Positions 55,252 to 64,000 of a stretch of 64,000 nt of DNA are shown here, piece after piece. Origin of the DNA: Aerococcus suis (GTDB taxonomy: Bacteria > Bacillota > Bacilli > Lactobacillales > Aerococcaceae); contig NZ_FWXK01000001.1 of NCBI RefSeq assembly GCF_900176325.1, positions 93,770 to 157,769 on the forward strand. The letters are read 5' to 3'. Every line of letters begins with the position of its first letter. The first letter of the stretch is position 1. The notes beneath the pieces were generated by a model. It was given only the letters and a program-made list of their open reading frames with translations. It searched no databases and had not been told where the DNA came from. Position numbers and translations under genes: made by a program.

Positions 55252-55280
55252 TTGACAACCTTCGGGGATGTGTGTAGAAT
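55252..55280 (+). promoter_or_regulatory. pyrB promoter
   Basis: TTGACA (55252-55257) and TAGAAT (55275-55280) are 17 nt apart. The start of transcription would lie about 30 nt before the pyrB ATG. No PyrR-type terminator/antiterminator leader is visible. Confidence 0.88.
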
Positions 55281-55318
55281 AGCTCTCAGAATAAAAAATG
55301 AATTGGAGATGGTAGGCA

Positions 55319-56242
55319 ATGAAACCTAGAAACTTAATTAACATTACTGATTTCACACCAAAAGATATCGAAGCTATTTTATCGTTAGCTGAAAAAATCA
55401 TAAAGAGTCCTGAAGATTTTTCGCATTCCTGTGATGGAAAAATTCTTGGGACTCTTTTTTTTGAGCCTTCTACGCGAACACGCTTAAGTTTTGAATCAGC
55501 AATGAATCGTTTAGGTGGTTCTGTTATTGGTATTTCCGAAAGTGGTAGTTCATCAACGACTAAAGGGGAATCACTTGGTGACACTATTCACACCGTGTCA
55601 CACTACACAGACATCATTGCAATGCGTCACCCATTAGAAGGTAGTGCTACATTAGCTAGTCAACATGCTGAAGTGCCATTAATTAATGCTGGTGATGGTG
55701 GTCATCAACATCCAACTCAAACATTAACGGACTTATTAACCATTCATCAAACAAAACATGATCTTGATAATCATGTCATCGGCTTATGTGGTGACCTAAA
55801 ATTTGGACGAACGGTTCACTCTTTAATCACAGCAATGTCCGCTTATCCAAATAACCGCTTTATCCTCATTTCACCAGAAGAATTACAAGTTCCAGATTAT
55901 GTGAAACATTTCTTAGATTCTAAAAATATTGCATACGAAGAAGTCGAACGTATTGAAGAAGTCATTGACCGCTTAGATATTCTATATATGACACGTGTTC
56001 AACGTGAACGTTTCTTCAATGAAGCCGACTATGTTCGTCTAAAAGATAGTTATATCTTAGACAATGAAAAATTAAAAAATGCCAAAGAAGATTTAGCCAT
56101 TTTACATCCACTACCACGTGTTAATGAAATTCAACCAGAAGTTGACGATGATCCACGTGCTGTTTACTTCGACCAAGTAGGCTATGGCGTTATTGTCAGA
56201 ATGTCATTAATCTTATCATTACTAGGAATGGGGGAATTATAA
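55319..56242 (+). CDS. pyrB: Aspartate carbamoyltransferase catalytic subunit
   Basis: A 307-residue enzyme that joins carbamoyl phosphate and aspartate, the first committed step of UMP synthesis. The carbamoyl phosphate site is [21 protein letters not shown] and DQVGYG are near the C-terminus. It heads the pyrBICD operon. The start has GGAG upstream. The neighbouring pyrI gene implies an allosteric holoenzyme of the Escherichia type. Confidence 0.97.
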   Translation: MKPRNLINITDFTPKDIEAILSLAEKIIKSPEDFSHSCDGKILGTLFFEPSTRTRLSFESAMNRLGGSVIGISESGSSSTTKGESLGDTIHTVSHYTDIIAMRHPLEGSATLASQHAEVPLINAGDGGHQHPTQTLTDLLTIHQTKHDLDNHVIGLCGDLKFGRTVHSLITAMSAYPNNRFILISPEELQVPDYVKHFLDSKNIAYEEVERIEEVIDRLDILYMTRVQRERFFNEADYVRLKDSYILDNEKLKNAKEDLAILHPLPRVNEIQPEVDDDPRAVYFDQVGYGVIVRMSLILSLLGMGEL

Positions 56243-56243
56243 G

Positions 56244-56675
56244 ATGCTAGAAATTACATCAATTAAACAAGGAATCGTTATCGACCATATTAAAGCTGGC
56301 CAAGGGGTTAAATTATTCAACTTACTAAACTTAGACAAAGCTGATTTCACAGTGGCTTTAATTATGAATGCTGAAAGTGAAAAAATGGGTAAAAAAGACA
56401 TTATCAAAATCGAAAAAAATATTGATGTGAACTTAGATGTCTTAGCACTATTCGGAAAACAAATTACAGCAAACATCATTAAAGATGAAGAAATCGTTGA
56501 AAAAGTTGAAATCAAATTACCACAAACCATCGAAAATGCTTTAACATGCAAAAACCCTCGTTGTATTTCTAACCACGAACGTCATGTTAAAACAGAATTC
56601 CAATTAATTAATGAAGAAAAACAACAATATACTTGTGTCTATTGTGACCACTTATATGACTTGGAGGAAATTTAA
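56244..56675 (+). CDS. pyrI: Aspartate carbamoyltransferase regulatory subunit
   Basis: A 143-residue PyrI. The N-terminal nucleotide-binding domain (SIKQGIVIDHIKAGQGVKL) is followed by a C-terminal zinc domain with CKNPRCIS and CVYCDHLY cysteines. In class B ATCase it binds CTP/ATP and controls PyrB. It starts 1 nt after pyrB and ends on the pyrC start. PyrI is common in enterobacteria, archaea and some clostridia but unusual beside a lactic-acid-bacterium-type PyrDA. Confidence 0.95.
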   Translation: MLEITSIKQGIVIDHIKAGQGVKLFNLLNLDKADFTVALIMNAESEKMGKKDIIKIEKNIDVNLDVLALFGKQITANIIKDEEIVEKVEIKLPQTIENALTCKNPRCISNHERHVKTEFQLINEEKQQYTCVYCDHLYDLEEI

Positions 56676-57880
56676 TGTTAGTCATTAAAAACGGTCGTCT
56701 TGTTGATGCCAAAAATGATTTTTATGCAGATATCCTTATTGATAATGGAAAAATTATCGCTATTGGTGAGGATTTAACAGCTGATGAAACAATCGATGCA
56801 GCGGGTAAAATTGTAATGCCCGCTTTCGTCGATACGCATGTCCATTTTAGAGATCCTGGTTTTACCCAAAAAGAAGACTTAGAAACGGGAGCTCATTCTG
56901 CTCTGCGAGGAGGTTATGGATCTGTCAATTTAATGGCCAACACTAATCCTGTCGTAGATACGCCTGAAGTGTATAACGATATTATGCAACGAGCAAAAGA
57001 CTTAGACTTAGTCAATATGAGTCAATGCTACGCGGTTTCTAAAGACTTAGCCGGTGAAGAATGGGTAGACTTTGATACTATTCCATCTTCCGTAAAATTC
57101 TTATCCGATGATGGTCACGGCTTACATCGCACTGATCAAACATATCGTTTATTCAAAGAGTTAGCAGCTCGTGACTTAAAAGTCATGATTCATGAAGAAG
57201 ATAATGAAATCTCTCCTGTTGATTATCGGATTGCTGAAGATGTCGATACGATTCGTGATACTTACTTGTCAGGCAAAACTGGTGCACGAATTCATTTTTG
57301 CCACATATCAACGATTGATTCTATGCGCGCTGTTCAATTTGGTAAGTCTCAAGGCTACCCTGTTTCAGCAGAAGTCACTCCTCATCATATTTATATGGCA
57401 GATAGTGACTTCCGTGTTAACCCACCTATTCGAACTCAAGCGGACGTCGACTATTTAGTCCAAGCGATTATTAATGGTGATGTAGATGCAATCGCTACTG
57501 ACCATGCCCCTCACACTGCTGAGGAAAAAGCTGCCGGTTCTCCAGGTCTTATTGGTTTAGAAACGGCCTTCCAAATTGTTTATAAAGTATTAGTTGAACA
57601 ACATCAACAATCTTTATCATTGGTTTCTCAAATGATGAGTTATGGTCCCGCTCAAGTCCTTGACTACCATAAAGGATTATTATCTATTGGTTATGATGCC
57701 GATATCGTTATCGTTGACTTAGATAAACAAGAAACCATTAAAGAAGAAAACATCGCTTCTCGTTCCCACAACACACCATTTTTAGGGGAAACGTTTACGG
57801 GACAAATCGAAAAAACAATTGTAAATGGTCACATTAAATATGATCGTTTAGAGGAGGAAAATAATGGCATTAAAGACTAA
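56675..57880 (+). CDS. pyrC: Dihydroorotase
   Basis: A 401-residue amidohydrolase that closes carbamoyl-aspartate to dihydroorotate. Metal ligands are in [22 protein letters not shown], and [13 protein letters not shown]. It is the class I type that in Bacillus depends on a different ATCase arrangement. It overlaps pyrI by 1 nt and pyrD by 17 nt. Confidence 0.96.
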   Translation: MLVIKNGRLVDAKNDFYADILIDNGKIIAIGEDLTADETIDAAGKIVMPAFVDTHVHFRDPGFTQKEDLETGAHSALRGGYGSVNLMANTNPVVDTPEVYNDIMQRAKDLDLVNMSQCYAVSKDLAGEEWVDFDTIPSSVKFLSDDGHGLHRTDQTYRLFKELAARDLKVMIHEEDNEISPVDYRIAEDVDTIRDTYLSGKTGARIHFCHISTIDSMRAVQFGKSQGYPVSAEVTPHHIYMADSDFRVNPPIRTQADVDYLVQAIINGDVDAIATDHAPHTAEEKAAGSPGLIGLETAFQIVYKVLVEQHQQSLSLVSQMMSYGPAQVLDYHKGLLSIGYDADIVIVDLDKQETIKEENIASRSHNTPFLGETFTGQIEKTIVNGHIKYDRLEEENNGIKD

Positions 57881-58793
57881 AGTGGCAGGTTTTGAATTTG
57901 ATAACTGTATTATGAATGCCTCTGGGGTATTATGTAGTGATGTCACATCATTAGAAAAATTAGATCAATCAGCTGCTGGTACATTTATTACCAAAACAGC
58001 AACTATCGAATATCGCGAAGGAAATGTCAAACCACGTTACTATAAATATAATATTGGTTCGATTAACTCCTTTGGCTTACCAAATATGAGCATTGACTAT
58101 TATTTAGATGCTGTTAAACAATTTCAAGAGAAGAATCCTAACAAAACTTATTTCTTATCAGTAACCGAAATGGGCGAAGACAAAATTTACGACATTCTCA
58201 AAATCGTCAATGACTCCGATTTTGAGGGTTTGGTCGAGTTGAACCTTTCTTGTCCAAATGTAGAAGGCAAACCTCAAGTCGCTTATGATTTCGAAACCAC
58301 TGAACGGATTTTAACTGAAATTTTCAAATGGTTTAAAAAACCATTAGGTATTAAATTGCCACCATTCTTTGATATGTCTCATTTTGATCAAATGGCAGAT
58401 ATTATAAATCAATTTCCAATTGCCTATGTTAATGCGATTAATTCAATTGGGAATGGCCTTATCGTTCACGATGAATCAGTAGCCATTAAACCTAAACAAG
58501 GTTTTGGTGGTCTTGGTGGATCCATTATTAAACCAACAGCGTTAGCAAATGTTCACGCATGGTACCAACGCTTAAATCCAGAAATTAGTATTATTGGAAC
58601 AGGTGGTATCTCTACTGGCCAAGATGCTTTCGAACATATTTTATGTGGAGCTTCTATGGTACAAGTCGGAACGGCACTCGGTCATAACGGACCCCAATTA
58701 TTTGAACGGATTACTCAAGAATTAGAAGCTATTATGACCCAAAAAGGTTACTCTGAAATTGATGATTTCCGCGGTCAATTACAGTACTTATAA
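57864..58793 (+). CDS. pyrD: Dihydroorotate dehydrogenase, class 1A
   Basis: A 309-residue soluble class 1A enzyme that oxidises dihydroorotate with fumarate. The catalytic Cys is in [13 protein letters not shown], and the substrate/FMN loops NSFGLPNMS and [13 protein letters not shown] match lactococcal PyrDA. Class 1A works without pyrK. It is the last gene of the operon; carAB, pyrE, pyrF and pyrR are not in the window. Confidence 0.95.
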   Translation: MALKTKVAGFEFDNCIMNASGVLCSDVTSLEKLDQSAAGTFITKTATIEYREGNVKPRYYKYNIGSINSFGLPNMSIDYYLDAVKQFQEKNPNKTYFLSVTEMGEDKIYDILKIVNDSDFEGLVELNLSCPNVEGKPQVAYDFETTERILTEIFKWFKKPLGIKLPPFFDMSHFDQMADIINQFPIAYVNAINSIGNGLIVHDESVAIKPKQGFGGLGGSIIKPTALANVHAWYQRLNPEISIIGTGGISTGQDAFEHILCGASMVQVGTALGHNGPQLFERITQELEAIMTQKGYSEIDDFRGQLQYL

Positions 58794-58810
58794 TAAAATC
58801 ACTATTAAAC

Positions 58811-58847
58811 AAAAAGTGCTCAGCTGTTAATTGCTGAGCACTTTTTT
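58811..58847. terminator. Bidirectional terminator between pyrD and efp
   Basis: AAAAAGTGCTCAGC and GCTGAGCACTTTTTT flank an 8-nt loop. Confidence 0.92.
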
Positions 58848-58889
58848 ATCTCAAAATAGAAGCAAAACCCTTCTATCTTCATTCATTAT

Positions 58890-59453
58890 TTATTTAGCAC
58901 GTGATTTGTAGCTACCACCATCAGTTGTGTTGATGATTAAAACTTCGCCTGATTCAATAAAGTCAGGAACAGTAACAACAAGACCTGTTTCCATTGTTGC
59001 TGGTTTACCAGAACCAGTTACTGTTGCCCCTTTAATTGATGGTTGTGTTTCTTTCACTTCTAATTCAACAGTGTTAGGAACTTTAACACCAATAACTTCT
59101 TCACCAAAGAATTCAATTTTAGCTTCCATGTTTTCTTTTAAGAATAACATTTCTTGCTCAACTGTTTCATGAGGGATTTCGTATTGTTCGAATGTTTCTA
59201 AGTCCATGAATACTTCAGAATCACCATTGTTGTATAAGTATTGAACGTCTTTATCTTCTAAGAATGCACGTTCAAATTTTTCATCCGGACGGAAAGTTGT
59301 GTCATATGTCGCACCAGAACGAATATCACGTAATTTCATACGCATAACGGTATTTCCTTTACCTGGTTTGTGGTGACTAGCTTCTAATACTTTAATTAAT
59401 TTGTCGCCTTCAACAAATGCCATACCAGCACGTAAGTCAACTGCAGAAATCAT
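58890..59453 (-). CDS. efp: Elongation factor P
   Basis: A 187-residue EF-P that rescues ribosomes stalled at polyproline. It has a KOW-like N-domain and two OB domains. Lys32 in the loop HHKPGKGN matches the lysine carrying 5-aminopentanol in Bacillus EF-P; arginine would indicate the rhamnosylated type. I start at 59453 ([10 protein letters not shown]) behind AAGGAG. Confidence 0.96.
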   Translation of the reverse strand: MISAVDLRAGMAFVEGDKLIKVLEASHHKPGKGNTVMRMKLRDIRSGATYDTTFRPDEKFERAFLEDKDVQYLYNNGDSEVFMDLETFEQYEIPHETVEQEMLFLKENMEAKIEFFGEEVIGVKVPNTVELEVKETQPSIKGATVTGSGKPATMETGLVVTVPDFIESGEVLIINTTDGGSYKSRAK

Positions 59454-59531
59454 AATTAACAAAACTCCTTTATCTTGGTAATGTCATACCATAACATTAT
59501 AACACAAGTCGCCTAATGCCACCAAAATATA

Positions 59532-60230
59532 TTAACAATTTGCTTGTAACCAGTCATAAAATTCGGAAATAATCGTAACAGTTGTGGTATCTATCTTTTC
59601 TTGCGTTGGTTTCAATTGGAGCCAAACGGGCGTTACGCCAGCATTTTGAGCTCCGATAACATCCATTGTATAATTGTCGCCAATATAAGCCATTTCAGAT
59701 AAATTAACATTTAATTGTTGGCTAATATATTGAAAGATTTCCACGTCCGGCTTCGCACAATTTAAATCGCCGGACACAAAAATATGTTCTGGAGAAAAGC
59801 ATTCTGTTAACTGTAGTCGTTCCGCTTTTTTCCATTGCCCTTCGCTCGACCCATTTGTCAGCACGAAGGGAATCACTTGCTTAGACTTTAAGAATGATAA
59901 ACATTCTTCAACCCCTGGACGTAAGGTAATATTCGCCTGTTCACTATGATACACATCATTAAAATAAGCCCCATCTTCGGGTTGAATTTCAAATCCTAAT
60001 TCCGAATAGGTTTCAACGACGCGATCAATTGAATACTGTTCCCGTGTTTTTTCACCACGATTAAACTTTTGAAATTCTAATTGCGAATATTTCTCAAATA
60101 TCGGCTCAAACTGATTAAATGGGATACCAGTAGCGACGATATTATCTTCCATCTGTTGATATGTCCGTTCATAAATGGCTAAGCGACTATACAATGTATC
60201 ATCTAAATCAAAACCAACTGCCTTAAGCAT
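59532..60230 (-). CDS. HAD-superfamily hydrolase, YjjG-like
   Basis: A 232-residue HAD phosphatase: motif I GFDLDDTLY, motif II LTNGSSEGQ, motif III lysine in CAKPDVEIF, motif IV IGDNYTMDV. The helical cap and these motifs resemble YjjG and Bacillus pyrimidine-nucleotide phosphatases, so a house-cleaning role on modified nucleotides is possible. It lies 20 nt downstream of ftsY and is probably co-transcribed. Confidence 0.82.
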   Translation of the reverse strand: MLKAVGFDLDDTLYSRLAIYERTYQQMEDNIVATGIPFNQFEPIFEKYSQLEFQKFNRGEKTREQYSIDRVVETYSELGFEIQPEDGAYFNDVYHSEQANITLRPGVEECLSFLKSKQVIPFVLTNGSSEGQWKKAERLQLTECFSPEHIFVSGDLNCAKPDVEIFQYISQQLNVNLSEMAYIGDNYTMDVIGAQNAGVTPVWLQLKPTQEKIDTTTVTIISEFYDWLQANC

Positions 60231-60250
60231 ATACGCGCTCCTTTTCTCTA

Positions 60251-61279
60251 CTATTTTTGAATTTCAACAACATCTTTAACTAATTGATAAATAAATTTCT
60301 CTGCTTCAAATGGTTGTAAGTCATCGATACCTTCCCCTAATCCGATAAACTTAACGGGCAAGTCCAGTTCATAACGGATGGCAAAAATGACGCCACCTTT
60401 TGATGTTCCATCTAATTTGGTTAACACTAAACCAGAAATATCAACAGATTGGTTAAATTCTTTAGCTTGAATAAGAGCATTTTGTCCAGTTGTCGCATCT
60501 AAAACCAATAACGTTTCATGCGGAGCATCTGGAATTTCGCGCGTAATAATTCGTTTCATTTTTTCAAGCTCATTCATTAAATTCACTTTATTTTGTAAAC
60601 GGCCAGCGGTATCAACAAGTAAGTAATCATAGTCGCCATCTGTGGCTTCTTTTACAGCATCAAAGGCAACCGAAGCTGGATCTCCATGCGCTTTTCCTGT
60701 AATAACAGGAACTTCCACTCGTTTGCCCCATTCTTCTAACTGTTCAATAGCCCCTGCTCTAAACGTATCTCCAGCAGCCATTAACACTTTATTACCTTCT
60801 GATTTTAACTGATAAGCCATTTTACCAATTGTGGTCGTTTTACCAACACCATTAACCCCAACAAATAAAATAACAGTTGGACCATTAGGATTCCGCTTAA
60901 TTTCGACATCTGGTTCGCCACCTTGGTCATAAATATCGACCATTTTTTCGACAATTAAATTTTTAACTTGTTCCCCATTACGAGCCCCTTTTAATTGAAT
61001 TTCTTCGCGTAAGGCATCAGATAAGGCAATTGTCATATCAAAACCAACATCAGAGGTAATTAATGTTTCTTCTAAATCGTCGAAAAACTCTTCATCCACT
61101 TCACGGAATCCGGCAAATAATTCATTCAACCGTTCCGAAAAGCTTTTCCGTGTTTTTTCGACACCTTTATCATACTTATCAAGAACAATCTTCTCTTCTT
61201 GTTCTTCTTGCTTATTCTGTTCTTCAACAATTGGATCTTCACCAGTAAAGGCCTTTTTAATTCGATCGAATAAACCCAT
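60251..61279 (-). CDS. ftsY: Signal recognition particle receptor FtsY
   Basis: A 342-residue SRP receptor GTPase. The N-terminal 35 residues are a charged, membrane-targeting A region (EEQNKQEEQEEKIVLD); the NG domain has GVNGVGKTTTIGKM, DTAGRLQNK and TKLDGTSKGG. It docks Ffh-ribosome complexes at SecYEG. It follows the Cof-type phosphatase and smc on the same strand. Confidence 0.97.
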   Translation of the reverse strand: MGLFDRIKKAFTGEDPIVEEQNKQEEQEEKIVLDKYDKGVEKTRKSFSERLNELFAGFREVDEEFFDDLEETLITSDVGFDMTIALSDALREEIQLKGARNGEQVKNLIVEKMVDIYDQGGEPDVEIKRNPNGPTVILFVGVNGVGKTTTIGKMAYQLKSEGNKVLMAAGDTFRAGAIEQLEEWGKRVEVPVITGKAHGDPASVAFDAVKEATDGDYDYLLVDTAGRLQNKVNLMNELEKMKRIITREIPDAPHETLLVLDATTGQNALIQAKEFNQSVDISGLVLTKLDGTSKGGVIFAIRYELDLPVKFIGLGEGIDDLQPFEAEKFIYQLVKDVVEIQK

Positions 61280-61294
61280 TTCGCACTCTCCTTC

Positions 61295-62104
61295 TTAAGC
61301 TTTAACAAAGTGATAAATCGCTTGAGCGACACCGTCATCCATATTTGAGGCTGTAATATAATCGGCTAGTTCTTTAATATCTTCACGACCGTTACCCATC
61401 ACTACAGCTGTTCCTGCCCATTGTAACATAGCGCTATCATTTTCTTCATCCCCAATTGCCATCACTTCAGATTGTTGAATGTTTAATATATTCGCCATTT
61501 GACTGAGACCGTAACCTTTATCCACACCCGTAGGCATAAGCTCTAATTGATGAGGATGCGAACGCATAACTTCATAGCGTTCAGTAATAGCAGCTGGTAT
61601 ACTTGGGAGTTTCGCTTCTAAGTGTTCTTTTTCAGTTGCTATGACAAATTTAAAAATATCTGGCCAATGACCATCAGCATCTCGTTCAATCGATTGATAA
61701 GGTAAAAAGGTCATTTGTTGTTTATAGTAACTTGGATGACCATCTGGATATGGAAACTCGTATACGGCAGTATCGCCGACAGCTGAAACTGGTAAATCTA
61801 ATGAAAGAAAGGTATTCGCTACTTTTTCCACTTCATTATCATAAAGTGTCTTAGTATGCATGACTTTCTGCGTTTGATTTTGAATAATTAATCCGCCATT
61901 ATACGTAATACTATAATGCTCAGCAGTATTTAAATCGAGTTGATCAAGGATATGATTAATTGCTGCTAAGGGACGTCCTGTCGTAATAACCACTTCAACA
62001 CCATGGTCTAAAGCAAAATGGATGGCTTCAATATTTTTCTCACTAATCGATTTATCATCTCGTAATAACGTGCCATCTAAATCTAATGCAATAAGTTTTA
62101 TCAT
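61295..62104 (-). CDS. Cof-type HAD phosphatase
   Basis: A 269-residue HAD of subfamily IIB (Cof/YwpJ). Motifs are ALDLDGTLLRDDK, TTGRPLA, DKGYGLSQMANIL (Lys) and MAIGDEENDSAMLQ. The cap lies between motifs II and III. Relatives hydrolyse sugar phosphates or cofactor phosphates such as FMN and PLP. It sits between smc and ftsY, as in other lactic acid bacteria. Confidence 0.88.
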   Translation of the reverse strand: MIKLIALDLDGTLLRDDKSISEKNIEAIHFALDHGVEVVITTGRPLAAINHILDQLDLNTAEHYSITYNGGLIIQNQTQKVMHTKTLYDNEVEKVANTFLSLDLPVSAVGDTAVYEFPYPDGHPSYYKQQMTFLPYQSIERDADGHWPDIFKFVIATEKEHLEAKLPSIPAAITERYEVMRSHPHQLELMPTGVDKGYGLSQMANILNIQQSEVMAIGDEENDSAMLQWAGTAVVMGNGREDIKELADYITASNMDDGVAQAIYHFVKA

Positions 62105-62128
62105 AAGTTCCTCCTTAGGAAAATCACA

Positions 62129-64000
62129 CTAAGATGTGACCATATCATCGACTTCTTCAATGTCTTCTAAACGAACACTCGCCAGTTTGGATACACCCGA
62201 TTGTTGCATCGTCACACCGTATAAAATATTGGCAGCTTCCATTGTTCCTTTACGATGAGTAATTACAATAAACTGGGTAGACTCTGCAAACTCGCGTAAA
62301 TAACGACCATAACGCGCCACATTCGCTTCATCCAACGCCGCTTCCACTTCATCTAAAATACTAAATGGAATATCTTTCTTCACATCTAAAATAGCAAATA
62401 ATAAGGCAATAGCAGTTAAAGCTTTCTCACCACCGGATAATAAACTCAACTGTTGCAATCTTTTTCCTGGTGGTTGTGCCATAATATCAACTCCAGAATG
62501 TAAGAGGTCATCTGGATCTGTTAAGGATAGGCTCGCCTTACCACCACCAAATAGTTGCGGAAAAATGCGTTCAAAAGCTTCGCGAACTGCTAAGAAAGTT
62601 TCTTTAAAGCGATGAATCACTTCTTTGTCTAGCGCATCCATCGTCTGTAATAAATTATCCTTAGCAGCCATAACATCATCACGTTGCTCCGTCATAAATG
62701 TCCACCGTTGATGAACGTCATCATATTCATCAATTGCCGCAATATTGACAGGTCCTAATTGATCAATTTCACGCTTCAAATCACGAACGCGTTCTGAAGC
62801 TGCTTCAATAGACATCGTTAATTCAGATTCAGCCCGTGCTTTTTCGAAGGTTAATCCATACTCTTCACGTAAATGATCTAAATGATTATCGATGGAAACC
62901 TCATAACGAGAAACCGTACCTTCTAATTTGGCTTGTTTATAATACAAGTCTTCGAGATGAGTCGTTAAGTCATCTAAGGTTTTATTCATTTTATCGGCTT
63001 GCTGTTTCGCCACTTCACGTTGAGAGCGGGATTGTTTTAGCGCTTTTTCCGTTGTTTTCTGTTCCTCAAGTAAGTCTTTATAGTTAGCTTCTAACTCTGC
63101 GGTTTCTTCAGAATGATTATCCAACTGAGAGGACATTGATTGAACAGCCTTTTGGAGTTCAACAAGCGTGTCTTTTTGTTCCGTTAACTGTTGTTCCTTA
63201 TGATTCAATTGATTGTTTTGTTGAGCTAATTTTTCTTTTGAAACAGCATAATCGGTTTCAATCGTTTGAATGTCATGTTGTAATTGGTCACGATGACTTG
63301 CTTTTTCGTTAGCAGACAAGTTCAATGCCTGAATCGTTTGTTGAAGGGAATCGACCCTTTCTCCTTGGGTAACTATCGCTTCTCGTTTCTCCTCTAATTG
63401 ACTTTCCATTTCTTGCAACTTATCAGCCATGTCTTGACGATGTTGGTTATTTTGCTCTTCTTGGAGCGTTAATTCATCCAATTGTTTCGTCAATTGCTCG
63501 ATTTCTGCAATTAAGGTACGTTCTTGGAACCTTTTCTCATCGCCAGTTGTTTTCATTGTTTCTAATTTCTGAGTAGCTTCGTCAATTTCTGTTTGCAGGT
63601 GCTCTACTTGCTGATTAGTAGTTTGCGTTTTCTTCGTTAAAGTCGCAATCGAAGCTTTCAATGTCTCGATATCACGTTTACGTGCTAAGACGCTGTCCCC
63701 TTTTTGGTTTCTAGCGCCTCCAGACATTGACCCACCAGCGTGGATAACATCTGATTCCAACGTTACAATCCGCGACCGATGATGGATGGCTTGAGCAACA
63801 TCTTGAGCATGAGACAAGTTATCAACGACTAACGTTTGTCCCATTAAATTCGCCATAATTGATTGGTATTGATCATTAAAGTCTATTAAATCAACCATCA
63901 CCCCGATAAATCCCGGCATTGCTTGAGCAATTTGATAAGTACCGTTGGGAATTTCTCTTGGTTTAATCACATCCATCGGTAAGAAAGTCGCTCGCCCGCC
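62129..64000 (-). CDS. smc: Chromosome condensation protein SMC, C-terminal half
   Basis: The frame is open through the right edge, so the N-terminal ATPase half and first coiled coil are missing. The visible 624 residues begin in the hinge (ATFLPMDVIKPREIPNG; conserved glycines SMSGGARNQKG), then a long coiled coil (residues ~90-440) and the C-terminal ATPase half with the signature LSGGEKALTAIALLFAI and Walker B SILDEVEAALDEANV. With ScpA/ScpB it organises chromosomes. It lies upstream of the Cof-type gene and ftsY. Confidence 0.96.
   Translation of the reverse strand, partial: GGRATFLPMDVIKPREIPNGTYQIAQAMPGFIGVMVDLIDFNDQYQSIMANLMGQTLVVDNLSHAQDVAQAIHHRSRIVTLESDVIHAGGSMSGGARNQKGDSVLARKRDIETLKASIATLTKKTQTTNQQVEHLQTEIDEATQKLETMKTTGDEKRFQERTLIAEIEQLTKQLDELTLQEEQNNQHRQDMADKLQEMESQLEEKREAIVTQGERVDSLQQTIQALNLSANEKASHRDQLQHDIQTIETDYAVSKEKLAQQNNQLNHKEQQLTEQKDTLVELQKAVQSMSSQLDNHSEETAELEANYKDLLEEQKTTEKALKQSRSQREVAKQQADKMNKTLDDLTTHLEDLYYKQAKLEGTVSRYEVSIDNHLDHLREEYGLTFEKARAESELTMSIEAASERVRDLKREIDQLGPVNIAAIDEYDDVHQRWTFMTEQRDDVMAAKDNLLQTMDALDKEVIHRFKETFLAVREAFERIFPQLFGGGKASLSLTDPDDLLHSGVDIMAQPPGKRLQQLSLLSGGEKALTAIALLFAILDVKKDIPFSILDEVEAALDEANVARYGRYLREFAESTQFIVITHRKGTMEAANILYGVTMQQSGVSKLASVRLEDIEEVDDMVTS

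Noticed and set aside
55281-55318. PyrR attenuator ahead of pyrB
   Set aside because: The leader after the promoter is only about 30 nt and has no terminator or PyrR-binding loop.
55213-55584. 123-residue open frame opposite the pyrB start
   Set aside because: It overlaps the pyrB promoter and coding start, and has no ribosome site or recognisable domain.

Overview
The window is 64 kb of a low-GC, Gram-positive chromosome, most likely a member of the Lactobacillales (Carnobacteriaceae, Aerococcaceae or Enterococcaceae-like). The reasons are a streptococcal-type PBP2b, a FemX/MurM-type cell-wall ligase, a ROK glucokinase next to a rhomboid protease and 5-FTHF cyclo-ligase, CtsR-type heat-shock operators, a valine T-box, a LexA box of Gram-positive type, a class 1A dihydroorotate dehydrogenase, and conserved Firmicute blocks (ylxM-ffh-rpsP-khpA-rimM-trmD-rplS; tgt-yajC-comN; nrnA-ytoI; nfeD-floA). 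I see no insertion sequence, prophage, CRISPR array, tRNA or rRNA. Species cannot be named from the sequence alone.

Layout. 1-5.4 kb: a truncated GH73-LysM autolysin, mnmM plus a membrane protein, a cold-shock gene, radC, a FemX-like ligase and a HAD phosphatase. 5.5-8.4 kb: valS with a complete T-box leader. 8.4-11.4 kb: rhodanese-like protein without its cysteine, glcK, 5-FTHF cyclo-ligase, rhomboid and rpmG. 11.5-16.5 kb: PBP2b and, divergently, a YfhO-family membrane glycosyltransferase. 16.5-22 kb: the most interesting block, an operon encoding GcvH-L, a zinc macrodomain, a class M sirtuin (SirTM), a lipoate ligase and a luciferase-like monooxygenase, with a divergent Old Yellow Enzyme. 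This is the lipoate-linked protein ADP-ribosylation system. 22-33 kb: sodA, DUF1189, cshB, zwf, nrnA-ytoI-dinB-mntR, and comN/yajC/tgt. 33-38.4 kb: a flotillin operon with an extra acidic membrane protein, nagA, and an ACT-domain/UPF0210 gene pair. 38.8-45 kb: clpB under two CtsR boxes, a SemiSWEET transporter, a LexA-controlled Y-family polymerase with a YolD-like partner, and a nitroreductase. 45-50.7 kb: the translation/SRP cluster. 50.9-54.9 kb: an internally duplicated lipoprotein and a flavin-redox operon (ApbE, flavin reductase, flavin reductase-PAS). 55.3-58.8 kb: a pyrBICD operon that includes the ATCase regulatory subunit. 58.9-64 kb: efp, two HAD phosphatases, ftsY and the 3' half of smc.

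Two loci (about 23.6-23.85 kb and 38.44-38.72 kb) carry a shared family of roughly 120-nt hairpin-forming repeats in the order A-B-A. Each array starts 1-2 nt after the stop codon of the upstream gene and lies in the same orientation as that gene. No annotation class explains them, and they are the best candidate here for something undescribed. Other things worth a look are a hairpin that buries the radC ribosome binding site, an inverted repeat of the Rex/CRP type upstream of the flavin cluster, a near-consensus cre site inside the nagA promoter, and an unrecognised 399-residue protein between trmD and rplS.
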